The notes under the pieces were generated by a model, which was not told where the DNA came from, ran no database searches, and saw only the letters and a program-made list of their open reading frames with translations. A stretch of DNA of 21,652 nt from UBA11524 sp964542315. Lineage in GTDB: Bacteria > Bacillota > Clostridia > Christensenellales > Aristaeellaceae. Location of the stretch: the NCBI GenBank assembly GCA_964542315.1, contig CAZIUA010000045.1:1-21652 (forward strand), written 5' to 3'. Shown here piece after piece: positions 7,471 through 15,031 of this stretch (positions are counted from its first letter, which is position 1; each line of letters starts with the position of its first letter). Both the position numbers and the translations under genes were made by a program.

Positions 7471-7503
7471 AAAGGCTGCGACGCATCACACGCCGCAGCC
7501 TTT
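7471..7503. terminator. Perfect 10-bp hairpin in the gap upstream of the HlyD-like gene
   Basis: AAAGGCTGCG (7471-7480) pairs perfectly with CGCAGCCTTT (7494-7503) around a 13-base loop. On the plus strand it is followed by GCTTTTATGG; on the minus strand by GTGATG, a poor tail. By position it probably ends or attenuates the minus-strand alr-to-coiled-coil operon, but the better U-tract faces the plus strand, where no gene is upstream. Confidence 0.5.
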
Positions 7504-7528
7504 GCTTTTATGGAGGATAGGGAGGTTC

Positions 7529-7549
7529 CTGACGCTTGCAGGGCGTCAG
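7529..7549. repeat. Inverted repeat in the intergenic gap 7504-7678
   Basis: CTGACGC (7529-7535) and GCGTCAG (7543-7549) form a 7-bp hairpin with a seven-base loop and no U-tract on either strand. It lies between the coiled-coil gene and the HlyD-like gene. I saw no convincing promoter elsewhere in 7504-7678; a weak TATGAT occurs on the minus strand. Confidence 0.4.
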
Positions 7550-7678
7550 CGAAAAAGGAGATACAGCCGGTCAGGTGGTGGCGTTCCTTCCCGACTGCAC
7601 CTCAATCATAGTGCTTCTGTATGAAATCAGAATGAATTGGCGATGAATTCTCCGTTCATAATACGGTTTTTTCCAGCA

Positions 7679-8464
7679 TCAATGCTTGTTGATGAGATCC
7701 TGCCGTTCCGTCCGGATGCTGTTCACCAGGGTGACCAGGTATTCATCCACCTCGCCCATCATGTTGTAGATCGCACCCACATAGTGCTGACGCATGTCTG
7801 CGATATCCTTCTTGGCCTCCTCGCGCATTTCTTCGGCCTCGCGCGCTGCCAGATTGTAGACATTCTCCTTCGAGATCGCCGCACGCGCCGCGGTTTCCGC
7901 CTCATTGCGGATCATCTGCGCCTCCTGGCGGGCCTGATTGATCGCATTGTTGTACGCCTCCTGCGCCTGCGCATAGAGGCCATTGGCGGCATTCTGGGCC
8001 TGCTGGCGGATGGCCGCGGCATCCTTTTCCGCCTGCGCCTTGAGCGTATTGGTGTCATTGAGCACGTTTGCTCTGGCCTTGGCGGCCTCTTCCGCCGCCT
8101 TCTGGCTCTCGGTGCGGATGCGCTCGGCCTCGCGCGCGGCCTCATCAATGGTCTTCTGGGCGGTCTCGCGCGCCTTGTTCGTCTGTTCAGCCGCCTCGCG
8201 ACGGGCATTCTCGCGGATGTTCTCCTCGTCGCGGACGATCCCGGACGCCTGCTTGACGGATTCCGGCAGCAGCCGCGCCACCAGATCGATGTGATCCGCC
8301 AGTGCCTTCTTATCTACCATGCAGCGGCCGGTGCCCCAGATCATCTGCGCATTGCCGACCATCTCCTGCAGCTCCTTGAGCGCAGTCATCAGCTGGCGGA
8401 TATCCGCATCCTTGCGGACGCTGAAGGGATCACGCTGCACCTGATTCATATTGCCTTCCATCAT
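7679..8464 (-). CDS. Long alanine/glutamate-rich coiled-coil protein next to coaD
   Basis: A 261-residue soluble protein. Residues about 85-225 form an almost unbroken coiled coil rich in Ala, Glu, Arg and Gln (repeated patterns such as EAAREAER and AEKDAAAIRQQAQNAAN). A more ordered head (about 1-70) and a short tail (YNMMGEVDEYLVTLVNSI) flank it. There is no membrane segment or signal. The pattern resembles DivIVA-like proteins or the stalk of ATP synthase subunit b. From memory, coiled-coil proteins of this type sit beside coaD and rsmD in many Clostridia and are often labelled only 'ATPase', although no nucleotide-binding motif is visible here. I place the start at 8464, where AAGGAGG precedes ATGATG; the second ATG (8461) gives more usual spacing. 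It begins 10 bp after the coaD stop. A scaffold role is an inference. Confidence 0.8.
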   Translation of the reverse strand: MMEGNMNQVQRDPFSVRKDADIRQLMTALKELQEMVGNAQMIWGTGRCMVDKKALADHIDLVARLLPESVKQASGIVRDEENIRENARREAAEQTNKARETAQKTIDEAAREAERIRTESQKAAEEAAKARANVLNDTNTLKAQAEKDAAAIRQQAQNAANGLYAQAQEAYNNAINQARQEAQMIRNEAETAARAAISKENVYNLAAREAEEMREEAKKDIADMRQHYVGAIYNMMGEVDEYLVTLVNSIRTERQDLINKH

Positions 8465-8474
8465 CCGTCCCTCC

Positions 8475-8963
8475 TTATTTGCATCTGTCAAAATGTTCTT
8501 TCAGATCATCCAGGATACACGCCGGAACAAAGCTGGAATAATCCGCGCCGAAATGCGCCGCCTCGCGCACCGCAGAGGACGACACGCAGCCCAGTTCCGG
8601 ACGGGTGAGCAGGAAGACCGTCTCCAGCCCCGGCATCAGGCGCGCATTGATCTGCGCCAGATTGCTCTCGCTCTCCAGATCGGACACGCCGCGCACGCCA
8701 CGCACCACAAAATCCGCGCCGACACGCTGCACATAGTCCACCATGAGCCCGTCCCAGGCATCGATCTCCACGTTGGGAAGGCTCTGCGTGACCTTCTCAA
8801 GCAGCGCAATGCGCTCCTCCTTCGTGAAGCAGCCCTGCTTGGCAGGATTCACCATCACCGTCACAATCAGCCGGTCGCACAGCGCTGCTGCACGGCGGAT
8901 GATGTCCTCATGCCCGAGGGTCACCGGATCAAAGCTGCCGGCATAGACGCATGTCCGCTTCAT
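8475..8963 (-). CDS. coaD: Phosphopantetheine adenylyltransferase
   Basis: CoaD catalyses the fourth step of coenzyme A synthesis: 4'-phosphopantetheine + ATP to dephospho-CoA + PPi, in the cytoplasm. The nucleotidyltransferase motif GSFDPVTLGH (residues 9-18, with the T/HxGH signature) is present. So are RGVRGVSDLESE (88-99), which binds substrate, and SSSAVREA (128-135), the ISSTxVR-type motif. The 162-residue length is typical. The start at 8963 (MKRTCVYAGSFDP) has GGAGG at good spacing; an upstream in-frame ATG would add seven residues that lie inside rsmD. The start overlaps the rsmD stop as ATGA, implying translational coupling. The rsmD-coaD pair is common in Bacillota. Confidence 0.97.
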   Translation of the reverse strand: MKRTCVYAGSFDPVTLGHEDIIRRAAALCDRLIVTVMVNPAKQGCFTKEERIALLEKVTQSLPNVEIDAWDGLMVDYVQRVGADFVVRGVRGVSDLESESNLAQINARLMPGLETVFLLTRPELGCVSSSAVREAAHFGADYSSFVPACILDDLKEHFDRCK

Positions 8964-9520
8964 TTTTCTTCCTCCTGATTCCACAGGCGGAAGAAGCTCA
9001 CGCCGGCAATACCGTATTTGCGGTGATCGTAGAGTTCGAAGCCGTCGGGCGTCTGCGGGAAGGTCTTCGCCTCATGCTCCAGCAGGATGACGGCATCCTT
9101 CGCCAGCAGCGGACGGAGCGCCTCCATCACCGGCTGCATATCATGCATGGCATAGGGCGGATCCAGGAACACCACATCCACCTTTTCACCGCGCGTGCAG
9201 AGGGCCTGCACCGCCTGGCGCCAGTCGCAGCACATCAGCGTGCAGCGGCCTTTCATGCGGAGCTTTTCCGCATTGCGCTGCTCCACCGTATGGGCTGCAC
9301 GATCCAGATCCACCAGCGTGGCCGCCTCTGCGCCCCTGCTGATGGCTTCGAACGCCATCGCGCCCGAGCCGGAAAACAGGTCGAGCACCTTCGCGCCACG
9401 CACCTTCATCTGCAGGATATTGAACACATTCTCCCGCACGCGATCCAGCGTCGGCCGGGTATCCTTTCCCGCAGGGGCCTCAAAGGTGCAGCCGCGGGCG
9501 ATGCCTGCAATAATGCGCAT
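8960..9520 (-). CDS. rsmD: 16S rRNA (guanine(966)-N2)-methyltransferase RsmD
   Basis: RsmD uses S-adenosylmethionine to methylate N2 of G966 in 16S rRNA during assembly of the small subunit. The 186-residue protein begins MRIIAGIARG, the usual RsmD N-terminus. It carries TRPTLDRVRENVFNIL (21-36), the SAM-binding motif DLFSGSGAM (47-55), an acidic Asp after strand 2 (LVDLD, 69-73) and the catalytic DPPY (120-123) of amino-directed methyltransferases. AAGGAGA precedes the ATG at normal spacing. It starts 18 bp after the membrane protein gene and overlaps coaD by four bases. Confidence 0.95.
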   Translation of the reverse strand: MRIIAGIARGCTFEAPAGKDTRPTLDRVRENVFNILQMKVRGAKVLDLFSGSGAMAFEAISRGAEAATLVDLDRAAHTVEQRNAEKLRMKGRCTLMCCDWRQAVQALCTRGEKVDVVFLDPPYAMHDMQPVMEALRPLLAKDAVILLEHEAKTFPQTPDGFELYDHRKYGIAGVSFFRLWNQEEEK

Positions 9521-9538
9521 ATTCCGTCTCCTTGTGTG

Positions 9539-10342
9539 TCAGTTGAGCTGCTGAGGGCCGCGGTGCGTCTGCTGACGGGCGCGGCCCTCCTTGGCCTGCT
9601 TGCGCTTGGCCTTTTTCTTTCCCAGCGCGATGTTGGTGTGGACATTGGTGCGCACGCTCACGCCGCCCATATAGCCCAGACCATAGGCCAGCGCAGGCAG
9701 CAGATTCAGAATGGGGCTGATGCGCTCCAGCAGGAGCATGCCGTCCTTATCCGCCGCGCCGACCAGGTTGACAAAGGGCATGGTGGACATGCGGACGATC
9801 AGACGCAGCACCGCTTCGAGCGTCATGCTGCCGCTTTCATGATAATACGCCAGGGCAGCGCCGATCTCCTCGCGGCCCTCGATGCCGCTGACCCAGGACG
9901 GCAGCGCGCCCAAGGTGGTCATCTGCCGCTGGGCGACCAGCGCCAGCACCAGCGAGCACAGGAAGAGCGGCAGGGAGCCGATCAGCGCGGACACAAGGCC
10001 CTTGAGGGGGTGGAAGCACATCTGACGCTCCCAGCTCGCCACCGGACGGCCTTTTTCTTCACGGGCATACATGATCTCGCCCTGGTTGACCGCATCCGCA
10101 CCCACGCCCATGCCGATCTGCTGGAAGAACAGATACGTCGCCAGGACGATGGCCAGGTTGATGGTGACATTGAGCCACTGCGCCTCCAGGTTCATCATGA
10201 CGCCGAGGATAAGGAAGACGACCGTCATGACAACCGTGCCGCCGAAGAATTTCAGCGCACCCGGGAGGGTGGTCTTATCGAGCATATTGCCCTTCATATA
10301 GGGCTTGGTGACCTTTTCGATCTTCTGTTTCTTCGCGCTCAT
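9539..10342 (-). CDS. Multi-pass membrane protein of unknown function
   Basis: I do not recognise a family for this 267-residue protein. It has a charged, lysine-rich N-terminus (1-25) followed by hydrophobic segments at about 35-51, 57-81, 115-137 and 209-231, and a weaker one near 176-196. It ends in a strongly basic tail (about 240-262, KKKAKRKQAKEGRARQ). A soluble stretch between the second and third segments contains GRPVASWERQMCFHPLKG. The layout loosely recalls small integral membrane proteins such as the Yip1 type, but no diagnostic motif is visible. An AAAGGAAA site lies eight bases before the ATG. It sits inside the alr-5-FCL-rsmD-coaD operon, 26 bp after 5-FCL and 18 bp before rsmD, so it is expressed with them. 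The basic tail could contact nucleic acid or anionic lipid; that is speculation. Confidence 0.8.
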   Translation of the reverse strand: MSAKKQKIEKVTKPYMKGNMLDKTTLPGALKFFGGTVVMTVVFLILGVMMNLEAQWLNVTINLAIVLATYLFFQQIGMGVGADAVNQGEIMYAREEKGRPVASWERQMCFHPLKGLVSALIGSLPLFLCSLVLALVAQRQMTTLGALPSWVSGIEGREEIGAALAYYHESGSMTLEAVLRLIVRMSTMPFVNLVGAADKDGMLLLERISPILNLLPALAYGLGYMGGVSVRTNVHTNIALGKKKAKRKQAKEGRARQQTHRGPQQLN

Positions 10343-10368
10343 CGATGTGATTTCCTTTCATCATTCAG

Positions 10369-10944
10369 TCAGGGATCTTTTTCGCATGAGAACCACTGCA
10401 TTCCATCTGCAAAGGCACAGCACGCCAGCGGCTGATCCCACACGTCCGCCGGGAGCTCGTCCGTGCGCTGCCAATCCAGCGCGCAGCCCATGGTAAGCAG
10501 GCGGCATTCCCCCAGCAGGCAGTCATAATATCCGCCGCCCTTGCCAAGGCGAAAGCCGCGCCGGTCGATGCCTTCCAGCGGAACGAGCAGTAAGTCGATC
10601 TCCTCCGGCCTGATCTGCGGAGCGGCTGCATCGGGCTCCGGGATGGCATACGCGCCGGTGATGAGGGTCTCGAGCGATCCCACCCGGTGGAAGGTCATGT
10701 TCGGCGGCGTCTGGCATCGCGGAAGCGCCAGCGTTTTGCCGCAGCGAAGGGCATCCAGCAGCACGGGCGTGATATCCGCCTCATGCGGCAGCGGCATATA
10801 GCCGCCGATCACCCGTGCGCGGCGGTAGGCCTCGCTGGTAAGGATATGCCGGCAGATGCAACTGCTCTGCCTTGCGGCCTCCTCCGGACTGCCGCGCTGA
10901 GCACGCAAGGCATGCCGGAGCGCACGCTTATCCGCGCACATCAT
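10369..10944 (-). CDS. 5-formyltetrahydrofolate cyclo-ligase
   Basis: Also called MTHFS (YqgN/YgfA/Fau family). It converts 5-formyl-THF + ATP to 5,10-methenyl-THF and so recovers folate for one-carbon metabolism. The 191-residue protein shows the expected N-terminal basic helix (KRALRHALRAQR, 6-17), GGYMPLPHEADITP (47-60), and the signature region LLVPLEGIDRRGFRLGKGGG followed by YYD (119-141), where RLGxGxGYYD binds phosphate and nucleotide. The start is at 10944 or the next codon 10941 (ATGATG), with AGGTGG just upstream; it overlaps the alr 3' end by 17 bases. A longer open frame upstream lies wholly inside alr and is rejected. It is the second gene of the alr operon. Confidence 0.93.
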   Translation of the reverse strand: MMCADKRALRHALRAQRGSPEEAARQSSCICRHILTSEAYRRARVIGGYMPLPHEADITPVLLDALRCGKTLALPRCQTPPNMTFHRVGSLETLITGAYAIPEPDAAAPQIRPEEIDLLLVPLEGIDRRGFRLGKGGGYYDCLLGECRLLTMGCALDWQRTDELPADVWDQPLACCAFADGMQWFSCEKDP

Positions 10945-12037
10945 GGATCCACCTGCGGCAGACACGTTCCGGCGCGGCCAGGAGCACCTCATAGCTGATG
11001 GTACCGCTCCATGCGGCCAGGTCTTCCGCGGTGATGACCGCACCATCCTGCTCACCGATCAGGACGGCCTCATCGCCCCGGCGGACGCCTTCCACCTCGG
11101 ACACGTCCACCATCATCTGATCCATGCAGATGCGCCCCACCACGGGACAGCGCTTGCCATGGATGATGACGAAGGCCTTCCCCGATGCGCTGCGGTGATA
11201 GCCGTCGCCATAGCCGCAGGCCACGGTAGCCAGGCGCATCGTCCTTTCCGCCGTGAAGGTGCAGCCGTAGCTGATCTTCTCGCCCGCATGCACGTCCTTC
11301 ACGCAGGTCACTGCGGTGACCCAGGTCATCGCCGGACGCAGGGGCATGTCCGTCGGCACGGGCGGATAGCCATAGAGGCTGATCCCGGCACGCACCATAT
11401 GGAGCGCCACCTCCGGGAAGCGGTGGATCGCAGCGGAATTCGCGCAATGCAGGATCAATCCGTCCGGCAAGCCCTTCGTCAGGGCACGGAAGCGTTCGAA
11501 CTGCATGTGCGTATACTGCATGTCCGCGCCATCGGCATCGGCGAAATGGGTGAAGGCGCCAGTCAGGCGGACATCGGGACATGCGTCCAGCGTATCGAGC
11601 ATCTGACGCACCTCGTCTTCCGTGCGGACGCCAATGCGCCCCATGCCCGTATCGAGCTTGAGGTGGACAAGTGCCGGCCGGCCGTAGCGTTCCGCCTGAT
11701 GCTGCGCTTCCAGCACCATCGCCGGCTCTGTGGCGGCGAGCGTCAGGCCATGCTTCACGCCTTCGCCGATCTCATCGCCACAGGCCGCGCCCAACACCAG
11801 GATCGGCGCTTCGATCCCGGCCTGACGCAGCTTTTCGCCTTCGTCCGTGCGCGCCACCGCGAGCCAATCCGCCCCGGCCGCCAGCGCATTTTCCGCCACA
11901 TGGATCATCCCATGCCCATAGGCATCCGCCTTGACGACCGCCAAGAGCAGCACGCCCTGCGGCAGATCTTCCCGGATCATGCGGACATTATGGCGGATGG
12001 CCGCCAGATCGATCGTTCGTACAGGATATTGCGTCAC
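10928..12037 (-). CDS. alr: Alanine racemase
   Basis: A PLP-dependent enzyme converting L-alanine to D-alanine for peptidoglycan. The PLP lysine lies in VVKADAYGHG (Lys36 from my start), and the second catalytic base Tyr257 lies in KISYGCTF. HLKLDTGMGRIG, CANSAA and RICMDQMMVDV are further family motifs. I place the start at the GTG at 12037 (MTQYPVRTIDLAAIRHN, 369 residues). A good site AAGGAAGGTG ends nine bases before it. The first possible GTG (12049) overlaps that site itself and would be too close. It is the first gene of a six-gene operon reaching to 7679 and has its own promoter. D-Ala made here feeds D-Ala-D-Ala synthesis, while murC further upstream adds L-Ala to UDP-MurNAc. Confidence 0.96.
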   Translation of the reverse strand: MTQYPVRTIDLAAIRHNVRMIREDLPQGVLLLAVVKADAYGHGMIHVAENALAAGADWLAVARTDEGEKLRQAGIEAPILVLGAACGDEIGEGVKHGLTLAATEPAMVLEAQHQAERYGRPALVHLKLDTGMGRIGVRTEDEVRQMLDTLDACPDVRLTGAFTHFADADGADMQYTHMQFERFRALTKGLPDGLILHCANSAAIHRFPEVALHMVRAGISLYGYPPVPTDMPLRPAMTWVTAVTCVKDVHAGEKISYGCTFTAERTMRLATVACGYGDGYHRSASGKAFVIIHGKRCPVVGRICMDQMMVDVSEVEGVRRGDEAVLIGEQDGAVITAEDLAAWSGTISYEVLLAAPERVCRRWIHDVRG

Positions 12038-12101
12038 CGCGCTGTTCACCTTCCTTGCGGGATCATGCTAACAGCAGCTGGTGTATCCAGCCGTATTTTC
12101 T

Positions 12102-12130
12102 ATTATAACATATTTGCACGGGAATTAAAA
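12102..12130 (-). promoter_or_regulatory. Extended -10 promoter of the alr operon
   Basis: On the minus strand TTTTAA (12130-12125), a 17-bp spacer and a perfect TATAAT (12107-12102), preceded by TGT, which makes an extended -10. The -10 box overlaps the TAA stop codon of the YkvI-type gene. It lies about 65 bp before the alr start codon. Confidence 0.75.
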
Positions 12131-13031
12131 GTCCCCCGGTTGCGATTCACGAATTTTAGCGCGCACAGCATCGCGCAGCAGCATAAGCCGAGCACCGGAT
12201 AAACACGCTCCACCACGCCGGAAAAGCCGCACAACGAGATCGCCGCGATACCTGCAGTGCCCCAGCCGCTGCGCAGTCCCCGCAGGCAGGCCGTCAATGT
12301 GGATAGGATGGCCAGATACATCGCCAGGCCCCCCAGCGCATAGCCGATCCGCCCGAACCGCGCCAGCATCCGGACGAAGGGCATGGGGACATCCCGCAGG
12401 GCGCTATGTCGCAGAAGAACGACATTGCCCATCATCAGCACCACGGCCAGGATGATCCCTGCACGGCGGACAGCGCGTTTCTGCACCGCATTGTCCTTTG
12501 TGCGCATCAGGATCGAAGCCTGCAGCGACGCATTGAATCCGCCATAGGCCGCGCCTTTCATCAATGCATGCGCAGGATCCGCCGGTGCGACCGTGGCGGC
12601 TTTCATCGGCGGAAGGAATATGCCGCAGAAGATCATCGTCCCCAGAAGGATGAGCATGATCCGACTCACGCAGGACAATCCCGTCCGGGTATGCCGCGCC
12701 AGCACATTCGCCAGCAACAGCGTCACGCCCATCCCTGCCGCACCGGCACCGTGCACCGGTAACATGAGCGAAGCCACCGTGCCGGCACCAGCCAGCATCG
12801 CACCGCCTGTCGCCAGCAGCAGTGCATCCAGCATGGCGCGCATGCTTTTTCAGGCCATCGTCCCTGCCAGGATGAAGGCATCTTCGCGGCGGACAAAGCG
12901 CACATGAGGGTGATCGCCAGCACGATGCCGAGGAAGCTCCACGGGCCGTAGCAGGCGAAGAACGATGCGATCTCCCGCCCTGAAGCCAGCCCTGCACCTA
13001 CCACAGCGCCCAGCAGCTCCCAAGTCAGCAT
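12103..13031 (-). pseudogene. YkvI-family membrane protein, reading frame broken at an A5 run
   Basis: Two adjacent frames together encode one YkvI-type multi-pass membrane protein (a family distantly linked to amino-acid transporters, role unknown). The N-terminal part starts at 13031 with a GGGGAGGG site seven bases before ATG. It reads MLTWELLGAVVGAGLASGRE followed by IASFFACYG, matching the YkvI pattern VGAGFASGxEI..FF..YG. The rest (MLDALLLATGGAMLAGAGTV onward, to 12103) is in the -1 frame and carries about six more hydrophobic segments. The switch falls at five A on the minus strand (12850-12846). One additional A, or a -1 slip there, would join them into about 309 residues, a little short of the usual ~340-370. 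The second frame has no ribosome site of its own. The sequence around the run is not a classical slippery heptamer. Either a real inactivating indel or a homopolymer sequencing error is likely. Confidence 0.75.
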
Positions 13032-13072
13032 GGCATTTCCCTCCCCTGATGGGAGGATATGCACTCAAGACA

Positions 13073-13108
13073 GAAAAAATCCCCCCGCATGCCACGCACA
13101 CGGAGGAT
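13073..13108 (-). terminator. Rho-independent terminator of the murC-deaminase unit
   Basis: On the minus strand ATCCTCC (13108-13102) pairs with GGGGGAT (13083-13079) with one G-T, around a large loop, followed by six T. It starts about 9 bp after the deaminase stop codon. Confidence 0.8.
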
Positions 13109-13116
13109 CGAACCGA

Positions 13117-13515
13117 TCACTGAAACCTTCCCTGCCCCCACCAATCGGGCATCAATTTCTTCAAGCGGATGGTCTTGAGCGGCTCAAGGCTGAGGAGGAT
13201 CTCGATATCGCCGCTGTCTTTGTCCAGCTGCATCATCATCTCACGGCACGCACCGCAGGGTGAACCCACATGCCCATCCGGCATGACCGCCACAACCTTG
13301 TCGATCTGACTCTCGCCGTGGGTGATCATACTGGCGATGGCATTGCGTTCCGCGCACATCCCCAGGCTGCAGGATGTATCGATGCACACGCCGACATACA
13401 CATTCCCCTGCTTGGTCAGGATGGCCGCTGCCACGCCGCCCGCATCGATGAAGGGCGAGATATTTCGACCATTCTGCACACGAAGGGCAGCGTCGTATAG
13501 CTCTTGCCAGGTCAT
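13117..13515 (-). CDS. Cytidine deaminase-family zinc hydrolase
   Basis: A 132-residue nucleoside deaminase-fold protein, probably cytoplasmic. The zinc site is complete: CAERNAI (Cys54, catalytic Glu56) and SPCGACREMM (Cys87 and Cys90). Canonical cytidine deaminases (Cdd) convert cytidine or deoxycytidine to uridine forms for pyrimidine salvage. This sequence departs from them in the C-terminal part (LLSLEPLKTIRLKKLMPDWW) and in the segment TSCSLGMCAERN. Blasticidin-S-deaminase-like members share such features, so the substrate is uncertain and I give no symbol. The second ATG (13515) is chosen because AAAGGAG ends seven bases before it but only one base before the first ATG (13521). It starts 30 bp after murC and shares its transcript. 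Confidence 0.88.
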   Translation of the reverse strand: MTWQELYDAALRVQNGRNISPFIDAGGVAAAILTKQGNVYVGVCIDTSCSLGMCAERNAIASMITHGESQIDKVVAVMPDGHVGSPCGACREMMMQLDKDSGDIEILLSLEPLKTIRLKKLMPDWWGQGRFQ

Positions 13516-13545
13516 TTGCATGCTCCTTTCGGATGCGTACGGGGC

Positions 13546-14961
13546 TCAGCCGCGCTTTTCCATTTCGTGTTTGTGGATCTGCTCGTTGAGCATGTTCACA
13601 TCGCCGCAGCCCATGGTGATGGCCAGGTCGCCGGGCTTGAGGTGCTCGCGCAGGTACTTTTCCGTATCATCGAAGGAGGGTGTCCACACGGCGTTGAGCC
13701 CATGGGCCTTCATGCCCTCCACCAGCATACCGCTGTTCAGGTCGCCCGGATCCTTCTCGCGCGCTGCACAGATATCCATGACCACAGTGACATCCGCCTG
13801 CTCAGTGCAGGTCAGATATTCGTTGAAAAGCGTGCGGACACGGCTGAAGGTATGGGGCTGCATCACGGCATAGAGCGTCCCCTTGCAGCGTTTGCGCGCG
13901 ATGGACACGGCGTTGCGCATTTCCGTGGGATTATGGCCGTAATCGTGGAAGATCTCCGCGCCGGCGATCACGTCCGTCAGTTCAAAGCGGCGGTGCGCAC
14001 CGACGAAATGGCCGAGACTCTCGGCGGCCTTCTCCATATCCGCGCCCAGCACATACGCACAGGTCAGCGCGGCAAGGCCGTTTTCCACATTAAAATCGCC
14101 CGGCACCTGCATCTTCACATGCGCCAGCTGCTTGCCTTCGCCGATCAGGTCGTAGGAGGCATAGCCGCAATCGTCCTCCGCCAGATTGGCAGGGTGGAAG
14201 TCACAATCCGCCGTCATGCCGAAGGTCAGCGTCCGGCAGGACAGCGTCTTCATCTGGCGGGCGACGCGTTCATCCGTCCCCTTGCCGATTGCGACGCCGT
14301 TTTCCGGCAGCAGGTGCATGAACTGGCCGAAGGTCGCTTCGATCTCGTCAATGTCCTTATAGCAATCCAGATGATCCGCGTCGATATTGAGCACAACGGC
14401 GATGGTCGGGCGCATCTCGAGGAAGGAGCGGCGGAATTCGCAGGCCTCCGCCAGGAAGGCACCGCCCTGGCCGATGCGCGTCGAGCCGCCGATGGCATCC
14501 AGCTTGCCGCCGATATGGACGGACGGATCCAGCCCACAGTCCACCAGCATTTGCGAGAGCATGGCTGTGGTGCTGGTCTTGCCATGGGCGCCGCAGATGC
14601 CCACAGCCTGCTCATAGCCTTCCATCAGCTGGCCCAGCAGCACACTGCGCTCGATTGACGGGATGCCGAGCCGCTCCGCTTCCACGCGTTCGGGATTGTC
14701 ATTGGCAGCAGCGCCGGTATACACCACCAGATCAGCACCATGCACCTGTTCCGCCGCATGGCCGATATAGACCTTGGCTCCGGCAGCGCGCACATCGCCG
14801 ATGAGGTAGCCTTCCGTGCGATCCGAGCCGGACACCTCGTAGCCCTTCGAGATCAGCATCTGCGCCAGGCCGGACATGCTCGATCCGCCGACGCCGATCA
14901 TATGAATATGCTTCCCCGCATAATCGCGGATATGCGGATGCGAAATCTGCTTCTGCTCCAT
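13546..14961 (-). CDS. murC: UDP-N-acetylmuramate--L-alanine ligase
   Basis: MurC adds L-alanine to UDP-MurNAc with ATP, the first amino-acid step of the peptidoglycan stem peptide, in the cytoplasm. The 471-residue protein has the N-terminal UDP-binding motif MIGVGGSSMSGLA (about 21-33), the ATP P-loop GICGAHGKTSTTAML (122-136) and LNIDADHLDCY in the Mur ligase middle domain. HDYGHNPTEMRNAV and MQPHTFSRVRTLF near the C-terminal domain are typical of MurC. I take the start at 14961 (MEQKQISHPH), eleven bases after AAGGAG; an ATG twelve codons upstream lacks a site. It has its own promoter, divergent from the methyltransferase gene. No other mur or fts genes adjoin it here. Confidence 0.96.
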   Translation of the reverse strand: MEQKQISHPHIRDYAGKHIHMIGVGGSSMSGLAQMLISKGYEVSGSDRTEGYLIGDVRAAGAKVYIGHAAEQVHGADLVVYTGAAANDNPERVEAERLGIPSIERSVLLGQLMEGYEQAVGICGAHGKTSTTAMLSQMLVDCGLDPSVHIGGKLDAIGGSTRIGQGGAFLAEACEFRRSFLEMRPTIAVVLNIDADHLDCYKDIDEIEATFGQFMHLLPENGVAIGKGTDERVARQMKTLSCRTLTFGMTADCDFHPANLAEDDCGYASYDLIGEGKQLAHVKMQVPGDFNVENGLAALTCAYVLGADMEKAAESLGHFVGAHRRFELTDVIAGAEIFHDYGHNPTEMRNAVSIARKRCKGTLYAVMQPHTFSRVRTLFNEYLTCTEQADVTVVMDICAAREKDPGDLNSGMLVEGMKAHGLNAVWTPSFDDTEKYLREHLKPGDLAITMGCGDVNMLNEQIHKHEMEKRG

Positions 14962-15001
14962 ACTGGCAACATCTCCTTGGCAGTGATCTGTTTTCATTGG
15001 T

Positions 15002-15031
15002 ATTATACGCCATGCAGGGCGGAAACATCAA
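15002..15031 (-). promoter_or_regulatory. Sigma-A promoter of murC
   Basis: On the minus strand TTGATG (15031-15026), an 18-bp spacer and a perfect TATAAT (15007-15002), about 40 bp before the murC start codon. Confidence 0.8.

Noticed and set aside
8951..10435. A 494-codon open frame on the plus strand
   Set aside because: It lies opposite rsmD and the membrane protein gene, which have clear motifs, ribosome sites and operon spacing. Its composition (rich in His, Gln, Arg) is typical of an antisense shadow in high-GC DNA.
10943..12202. A 419-codon open frame on the plus strand opposite alr
   Set aside because: A shadow of alr. The alanine racemase motifs are on the minus strand, and this frame runs across the alr promoter.
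12843..12852. Programmed -1 frameshifting in the YkvI-type gene
   Set aside because: The zero-frame codons GAA AAA do not form a standard slippery heptamer, and I see no stimulatory stem. An indel or read error is simpler, though not excluded.
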